From the NCBI GenBank assembly GCA_028687495.1, contig JAQUAA010000021.1, forward strand, positions 1 to 9,852: a stretch of 9,852 bases of DNA, in the 5' to 3' direction. Source of the stretch: Minisyncoccota bacterium (GTDB lineage Bacteria; Patescibacteriota; Minisyncoccia; Minisyncoccales; RBG-13-42-11). The notes beneath the pieces are model-generated. The model was not told where the DNA came from. It was given only the letters and a program-made list of their open reading frames with translations, and made no database searches. Numbering within the stretch: the first letter of the stretch is position 1; every line of letters begins with the position of its first letter. Below are positions 5,910 through 9,852 of the stretch, in pieces. The translations under genes were made by a program, and so were the position numbers.

Positions 5910-6296
5910 CTAAAATCCCAATTTTTCCAAAAAAACCTGCCACAGACTTTTTTCTTTCTCGGTTGATGTTGGATTGTTTTCTTCAGCCGGTAAAACCACT
6001 ACCGCTTCTTCTCCCGGTTTTTTGTATCCCTGTTCTCTCAGCTTGCCCTCCCAGTAGGTCTCGTCTTCGGTTTGGATAATGCCGGCTTTTAGTTGTTGGT
6101 TTTTTTCCTCGAACGCCTGAATTTCTTTTTCCAATTCCTTGATCTGGGTCGTCAAATCAGCTCTTTTTTGATTTATCCTCCAGTTGGAAATCACCAGAAA
6201 ACTGACTGTTCCCAGAAGAAAAATAACAACAATTACCGCAAACAATATGTTCTGAAAATTACTGTTCTTTTTTAATTTTCTGAAATGTGGTAACAT
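5910..6296 (-). CDS. ftsB: Septum formation initiator family protein (FtsB/DivIC-like)
   Basis: This is a 128-residue bitopic membrane protein of the FtsB/DivIC type (PF04977), a small divisome component. In model bacteria it pairs with an FtsL-like partner and FtsQ/DivIB to regulate septal peptidoglycan synthesis. Seen here: a short basic cytoplasmic N-terminus (HFRKLKK), one TM segment at about 15-37, a coiled coil at about 40-75 rich in E, K, Q and L, and the family's terminal motif YWEGKLREQGYKKPGEEAVVV (81-101). That corresponds to the 'E..AR..LGYVKPGE..V' region. The last 25 residues form a charged tail. It lies between lepA and tRNA-Gly. The start (AATAATATG) has no SD and is only 7 bp from the divergent start of the 33-aa ORF, so its own promoter, if any, must overlap that ORF. 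FtsB versus DivIC cannot be separated from sequence alone; FtsL is less likely because of the KPGE motif. Confidence 0.85.
   Translation of the reverse strand: MLPHFRKLKKNSNFQNILFAVIVVIFLLGTVSFLVISNWRINQKRADLTTQIKELEKEIQAFEEKNQQLKAGIIQTEDETYWEGKLREQGYKKPGEEAVVVLPAEENNPTSTEKEKSLWQVFLEKLGF
6288..6296 (+). promoter_or_regulatory. Possible extended -10 of the 33-aa ORF
   Basis: The plus strand reads TGGTAACAT: an extended -10 TGn plus TAACAT, ending 7 nt before the ATG at 6304. A start site here would give a strictly leaderless message. There is no recognisable -35 (a T run). The element lies over the ftsB-like start codon on the other strand. Weak evidence, listed because it matches the promoter style seen at prfB and rnpB. 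Confidence 0.22.
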
Positions 6297-6303
6297 ATTA
6301 TTG

Positions 6304-6405
6304 ATGAAAATTCAAACTAGAAAAGTTTTAAGGGCGATCTGGATTGTTTTAATTTCTCTGGTGGTTCTGAGTATGTTTATCTTCTTACTGGCTCCGCTAT
6401 TCTAA
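6304..6405 (+). CDS. Small single-pass membrane peptide, 33 aa, unrecognised
   Basis: An ATG-to-TAA frame of 33 codons on the plus strand fills the 116-bp gap between the lepA stop and the ftsB-like start. The peptide is MKIQTRKVLRAIW (1-13) followed by IVLISLVVLSMFIFLLAPLF (14-33): a basic N-terminus with four K/R and one uninterrupted hydrophobic segment ending at the C-terminus. This is the layout of a small N-in membrane peptide, which random DNA of this size rarely gives. It occupies the only sizeable non-coding stretch inside the minus-strand array, which also favours a real gene. Its stop lies 7 bp from the lepA stop (convergent), and its start 7 bp from the divergent ftsB-like start. 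I do not recognise a family and suggest no function. The alternative is a chance frame in AT-rich DNA; conservation in relatives would decide. Confidence 0.5.
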   Translation: MKIQTRKVLRAIWIVLISLVVLSMFIFLLAPLF

Positions 6406-6412
6406 CACAGAA

Positions 6413-8194
6413 TCAGCCCGTTTTGAACATCTCCAAAAACACTTGGGAAGGGATCCTAATCCTTCCTTTTTCTTTTAATTCTCTCTTGCCTTTCTTCTGT
6501 TTTTCCAATAATTTCCTCTTTCTCGTATAGTCACCGCCGTAGAGGGGTGCTATCACGTCTCTTCTTTTGGCTGAAATCGTTTCTCTGGCAATAATTTTCC
6601 CGGAAACCGTGGCTTGGATAGGAACGGCGAAAAGCTGAGAAGGCAAAACCTCTTTCAGTCTTTCCGTTATTTTTTTACCTTCCTTGAAAAGATCTTCTCT
6701 GTAAATAATCTTCGAAAAAGCCTCTTCTTTCACGCCGGCGATCAAAATTTCCAGTTTCACCAGCTCTCCTTTTCTGTATCCCAGAATTTCGTAATTCATT
6801 GATGCAAACCCCTGGGTAACGCTTTTGAGATTGTCGTAAAAACCGGAAATAATTCCTTTAAGAGGGACTTCGTAGATTAAAAGAATTTTGTCGGAACCGA
6901 AATATTTCGTCTCTATCTGTTCTCCATTTATTTCTTTCACAATCTCCAAAACCCTGCCCAAATACTGGGAGGGCGTAATTATTTCTATTCTTGCCCAAGG
7001 TTCTTCAGTTTCCTTGATTTCGGCCTGGTTCGGCCAATCTGAAGGAGAAAAAACAAGGAATTCTTTGTTTTTCTGGTCGCGAATTTTGAAAACCACTGAA
7101 GGCGTGGAAATTATCAGGTTAAGACCGAATTCGTTCTTTAATCTTTCCGAGATGATTTCGGCGTGCAACGATCCCAAAAATCCGCATCGAAAACCCCTGC
7201 CCAAAGCTTCTTTTGTCTCCGGCTCAAAATTGAAAGAAGCGTCGTTTAATTTAAGCTTGGAGAGCGATTCTTTCAAAACATCGAAATCTTCTGGGTTTTC
7301 GGGGTACATCGAAGCGAAAACTACGGGTTTCGGCTCCTTGTACCCAGCCAGGGGTTCTGCGAATTCCGAACTGGCAACGGTATCTCCCACCCGCACCCTG
7401 CCGGGCTCTTTGATGCCCGTAGCCAAATATCCTATTTCTCCGCTTTTAAGATCGTGGGCCGGGCGGAACTCCGGCTTGAAATAACCTACTTCCTTTATTT
7501 CTCCTTCACTTTTGCTCTGAATCAAATGTATTTTCTCGCCCTGAGATATTTTGCCGTCAATCACCCTTACATAAGCGATGATGCCTTTATAGGAATCGTA
7601 TTTTGAATCAAAAATTAAAGAGCGAAAAGGTTTTTCGATTTCACCTTTGGGCGCCGGAACTTTTTTAATCACCGCTTCCAAAAGTTCTTTTATGTTTTTG
7701 CCCTGTTTTGCCGAAACTAGAAAAATTTCTTCTTCCGGAATATTCAACAATTGGGAGAGAGCGGTTTTTGTATCTTCAATTTTTGCCTGGGGCGAATCAA
7801 TTTTATTGATCGCCGGAATTATGGTTAAATTTTGTTTTTTAGCCAATTCAAAATTGTATATTGTCTGAGCTTGGATTCCCTGCGTGGCATCAACCAAAAG
7901 AATCGCTCCCTCAACGGCCGCCAAGGACCTTGAAACCTCGTAGTTGAAATCAGCATGCCCCGGCGTGTCTATTAAGTTAAGAATATATGGTTCCGAATTG
8001 AAAACGTAATTCATCCTAACCGGATGCATCTTAATCGTAATTCCCCTTCCCCTTTCCAAATCCATAGCGTCTAAAAACTGCTCCCTCATTTTGGTTTGAG
8101 GAATAGTATTTGTTAATTCCAGAAATCTGTCAGCCAGAGTGGATTTTCCGTGATCAATATGGGCGATAATGACGAAATTTCTTAGATTTTCCAT
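6413..8194 (-). CDS. lepA: Elongation factor 4 (LepA)
   Basis: EF4/LepA is a translational GTPase related to EF-G that acts on stalled or misplaced ribosomes and has been linked to ribosome assembly. All GTPase motifs are present in the 593 residues: P-loop AHIDHGKST (11-19), switch I RGITIK (50-55), DTPGH (76-80), NKID (130-133), and SAK (161-163). The LepA-specific C-terminus is complete: SKIIARETI-type text near 535-545, then YGGDYTRKRKLLEKQKKGKR and RIRIPSQVFLEMFK. The length is close to the usual 599. One small oddity is DLERGRGITIK, where most LepA have ELERERGITIK. The gene is 23 bp downstream of murJ on the same strand with no SD (TTTCCTTATG), so it is probably co-transcribed with murJ from the promoter before murJ. 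Confidence 0.97.
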   Translation of the reverse strand: MENLRNFVIIAHIDHGKSTLADRFLELTNTIPQTKMREQFLDAMDLERGRGITIKMHPVRMNYVFNSEPYILNLIDTPGHADFNYEVSRSLAAVEGAILLVDATQGIQAQTIYNFELAKKQNLTIIPAINKIDSPQAKIEDTKTALSQLLNIPEEEIFLVSAKQGKNIKELLEAVIKKVPAPKGEIEKPFRSLIFDSKYDSYKGIIAYVRVIDGKISQGEKIHLIQSKSEGEIKEVGYFKPEFRPAHDLKSGEIGYLATGIKEPGRVRVGDTVASSEFAEPLAGYKEPKPVVFASMYPENPEDFDVLKESLSKLKLNDASFNFEPETKEALGRGFRCGFLGSLHAEIISERLKNEFGLNLIISTPSVVFKIRDQKNKEFLVFSPSDWPNQAEIKETEEPWARIEIITPSQYLGRVLEIVKEINGEQIETKYFGSDKILLIYEVPLKGIISGFYDNLKSVTQGFASMNYEILGYRKGELVKLEILIAGVKEEAFSKIIYREDLFKEGKKITERLKEVLPSQLFAVPIQATVSGKIIARETISAKRRDVIAPLYGGDYTRKRKLLEKQKKGKRELKEKGRIRIPSQVFLEMFKTG

Positions 8195-8217
8195 AAGGAA
8201 ATAGCGATTATTCCTGT

Positions 8218-9621
8218 TTAATACGGTCTATTTTTAATATTTATTTTCCGGAATAGAAAAAATATCAACAAAATAAACTGAAGAATGGTATCGATTGAAA
8301 AAGCTAACGGCAGACCGATGACGGCGATATTATCAATGCTTTGCAGGGAAAAGAATTTTATCATCCACCCCTGAAAAGAATTGGGAAAACCCAGAAGCCA
8401 GACAAATCCAAAACTCAGAATGACGTTTAAAATCATGGCGACTATGGCGATGATTGTCGGGGTTTTTGTGTCTTGAAGCGCAAAGAAAGCCCGAAAAATC
8501 AAAGGTATAAGGCAGGCAGCAAAAACGCCCAAGGTAAACAAACCCAGGGAAGCAGCTGCCATTTTGGTCGATACTTCGCCAAACCTGCCATTCCGTAAGA
8601 TAATTTCTATAATCTGATTTCTCAAGACAAACATTAAAAGACTTAAGGGAATTATAATATAGATAATTTTACGAAAGGTCGATGAAAATTTTTCAATGAA
8701 ATTTTCCTTTTTTTGGGCCGCCCATGCCTGAGAAAGTACCGGAAAAGAAGCCATGGCAAAGGGAATGCCAATCAACCCCAAAGGAACCTGTTGAAGATTG
8801 TTTGCGAAAGTAAAAATGGAAAGGGAACCAGCAGGAAGCAAGGAAGCAATGGCGGTTACCACTATCAGATTAATTTGGGGAGCGGCAACGCCGAGAGTTC
8901 TCGGGATCATTAAATAAAAAACGCGTCTTATTTTTGAGTCTTTCAGATTGAAAATCGGCTTATAGGAAAAACCGGCGGCAACCGCTGAAGGAACCTGGAT
9001 AATGAAATGCAAAAAAGCCCCTAGAATGACTCCCAAAGTTACGCCCAAAATTCCCGAAGTGGGAGCCAAAAAGATAATTCCCAAAATTATCCCAAGATTA
9101 TATAAAATAGGGGCTAAACCGTAAATCAGAAATCTGTTAAAATATTGTAAAATTCCCGAAAAAATGGACGATAAACCGAGAAGAATGGGACTCAAGAAAA
9201 GAATTCTCGTCAAAAGAACCGTAAGAGAAAGTTGCTGAGAATTAAAGCCAGGAGTAATTATTTTCAAAAGAACGGGAGCCAGAATAACTCCGAAAAAAGA
9301 AACTAAAACCAAAAAAAAGAAAAATACGTTTAAAACATTGTTCGTAAACTTCCACGTCTCTTTTTCGTCTTTTAAGAAATATTCTGAGAATAACGGCAAA
9401 AAAGCCACGATAATACCACCGGCAATCAGGATGTTATAAACGAAGTCGGGAATGCGAAAGGCAGCGAAATAAACGTCAAGGTTAGAGCTTGCTCCAAAAG
9501 TGCTGGCCAAAAGCCTGTCCCGAAGCAATCCCAGAATCCGGCTGATTAAAGCGGAAATTGCCAAAATTCCCGCCGCTCCGCTGATGCTTTTAGTTTGTAT
9601 ATTTAAAAAACGATTTAACAT
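8218..9621 (-). CDS. murJ: Lipid II flippase MurJ (MviN family)
   Basis: MurJ is an inner-membrane MOP-superfamily transporter that flips lipid II to the outer face for peptidoglycan synthesis. The product has 467 residues, shorter than E. coli MurJ (about 510), with repeated hydrophobic segments throughout (roughly 12-14 membrane helices). The N-terminal signature is SRILGLLRDRLLASTFGASS (27-46), then 'LDVYFAAFRIPDF'. Other family text includes 'IPRTLGVAAPQINL' (239-252) and FRAFFALQDTKTP (377-389). By gapless alignment, E. coli R18, R24 and D39 correspond to R28, R34 and D49. Positions equivalent to E. coli R52 and R270 appear to be Y62 and N275. The gene starts the minus-strand array, directly behind a strong predicted promoter with only about 5 nt of leader, and shares the -35 region with rnpB. 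The start ATG follows TTAAA with no SD. Confidence 0.93.
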   Translation of the reverse strand: MLNRFLNIQTKSISGAAGILAISALISRILGLLRDRLLASTFGASSNLDVYFAAFRIPDFVYNILIAGGIIVAFLPLFSEYFLKDEKETWKFTNNVLNVFFFFLVLVSFFGVILAPVLLKIITPGFNSQQLSLTVLLTRILFLSPILLGLSSIFSGILQYFNRFLIYGLAPILYNLGIILGIIFLAPTSGILGVTLGVILGAFLHFIIQVPSAVAAGFSYKPIFNLKDSKIRRVFYLMIPRTLGVAAPQINLIVVTAIASLLPAGSLSIFTFANNLQQVPLGLIGIPFAMASFPVLSQAWAAQKKENFIEKFSSTFRKIIYIIIPLSLLMFVLRNQIIEIILRNGRFGEVSTKMAAASLGLFTLGVFAACLIPLIFRAFFALQDTKTPTIIAIVAMILNVILSFGFVWLLGFPNSFQGWMIKFFSLQSIDNIAVIGLPLAFSIDTILQFILLIFFLFRKINIKNRPY

Positions 9622-9632
9622 TTTAATTTTTA

Positions 9633-9661
9633 ATTTTACCTCAAAATCTGAAACTTGACAA
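9633..9661 (-). promoter_or_regulatory. Sigma-70-type promoter of murJ
   Basis: Minus strand: TTGTCA (-35, 9661-9656), a 17-bp spacer, then TAAAAT (-10, 9638-9633). Both boxes have one mismatch to consensus and the spacing is ideal. The -10 is 11 nt before the murJ ATG, so the predicted start near 9626 gives a leader of about 5 nt. The -35 overlaps the rnpB -35 on the other strand by five bases. Confidence 0.68.
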
Positions 9662-9683
9662 ATGTGTTTAAAATTGTTAAAAT
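9655..9683 (+). promoter_or_regulatory. Sigma-70-type promoter of rnpB
   Basis: Plus strand: perfect TTGACA (9655-9660), a 17-bp spacer, then TAAAAT (9678-9683), with an extended -10 TG at 9675-9676. The predicted start is near 9690, which fits the expected 5' end of the RNase P RNA. Confidence 0.78.
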
Positions 9684-9689
9684 TTAGTC

Positions 9690-9852
9690 ATCCTAGTAAG
9701 CTGGGTGATCGCAGTTCATCTTTTTTCTAAAAGATAGACTGAGGAAAGTCCGAACACCTAAGAAGGTAGCGGCTAACAGCCGTCCGCAGTAATGCGCGAG
9801 GTGCGAACAGAGACGCATGGAGTCCGAAAGGATTCCTGGCCCGCTTTCAGCG
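9690..9852 (+). ncRNA. rnpB: RNase P RNA, 5' part (cut by window end)
   Basis: This is the catalytic RNA of RNase P, which cuts the 5' leaders of pre-tRNAs, including the three in this window. Seen here: an ATCTTTT/AAAAGAT hairpin (P3), the universal GAGGAAAGTCC (P4 strand, 9741-9751), and hairpin CGGCT-AAC-AGCCG (P8-like). Further on are CGCA-GTAA-TGCG (P9-like) and ACAGAGA (9807-9813, conserved region II). The next hairpin is GGAGTCC-GAAA-GGATTCC with a GNRA tetraloop (P12-like). The rest, including the second P4 strand, lies beyond the right edge. The 5' end is placed from the promoter and is approximate. Confidence 0.93.

Noticed and set aside
6888..7484. 198-codon open frame on the plus strand opposite lepA
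   Set aside because: It is antisense to an intact lepA, with no recognisable domain and no start signal. It is best explained as a shadow of lepA codon composition.
1..9852. Rho-independent terminators, CRISPR arrays, insertion sequences, attachment sites
   Set aside because: I looked in the intergenic gaps and around the tRNAs. I found no GC hairpin plus T-run, no spaced direct repeats, no transposase or integrase, and no duplicated tRNA ends.

Overview
The window looks like a piece of a small, moderately AT-rich bacterial chromosome. It is most likely from the Candidate Phyla Radiation (Patescibacteria, Parcubacteria-like). This rests on a divergent FtsZ, a MurJ lacking some proteobacterial signature residues, a DUF3467 gene, very tight packing, tRNAs without encoded CCA, and no Shine-Dalgarno motif before any start. 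The assignment is an inference; no 16S rRNA or other phylogenetic marker is present. RF2 and its UGA frameshift site indicate that UGA is a normal stop codon, so the UGA=Gly code of Gracilibacteria/Absconditabacteria does not apply.

Layout: except for rnpB and one tiny ORF, everything lies on the minus strand and reads from right to left. The order is murJ, lepA, ftsB/divIC-like gene, tRNA-Gly(CCC), a membrane-anchored bPH2 + AlbA_2 (Schlafen-type) gene, tRNA-Thr(CGT), prfB, ftsE, ftsX, tRNA-Gln(CTG), DUF3467 gene, ftsZ, and the 5' end of nnrD, cut by the left edge. At the right edge the RNase P RNA gene rnpB starts on the plus strand and is cut by the window end. Its promoter and the murJ promoter are back to back and share one -35 element. 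A 33-codon membrane peptide ORF sits on the plus strand in the 116-bp gap between lepA and the ftsB-like gene.

Theme: the minus-strand array mixes cell-envelope and division functions (lipid II flipping by MurJ, FtsB-like divisome component, FtsEX, FtsZ) with translation functions (EF4/LepA, RF2, three tRNAs). The tRNAs are wedged 4-52 nt from flanking protein genes. tRNA processing would therefore cut the polycistronic RNA into separate mRNAs, one of which would begin only 4 nt before its AUG. Predicted promoters of murJ and prfB also place transcription starts about 5 nt before the AUG, and six of ten minus-strand starts read ATATG. Together these point to leaderless or SD-independent initiation.

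Most genes are recognisable housekeeping families. The least ordinary items are the RF2 +1 frameshift site, the tRNA-punctuated operon, the membrane-anchored AlbA_2 protein, the charge-segregated FtsZ tail and the 33-aa membrane peptide. I see no mobile element, CRISPR array or defence island.
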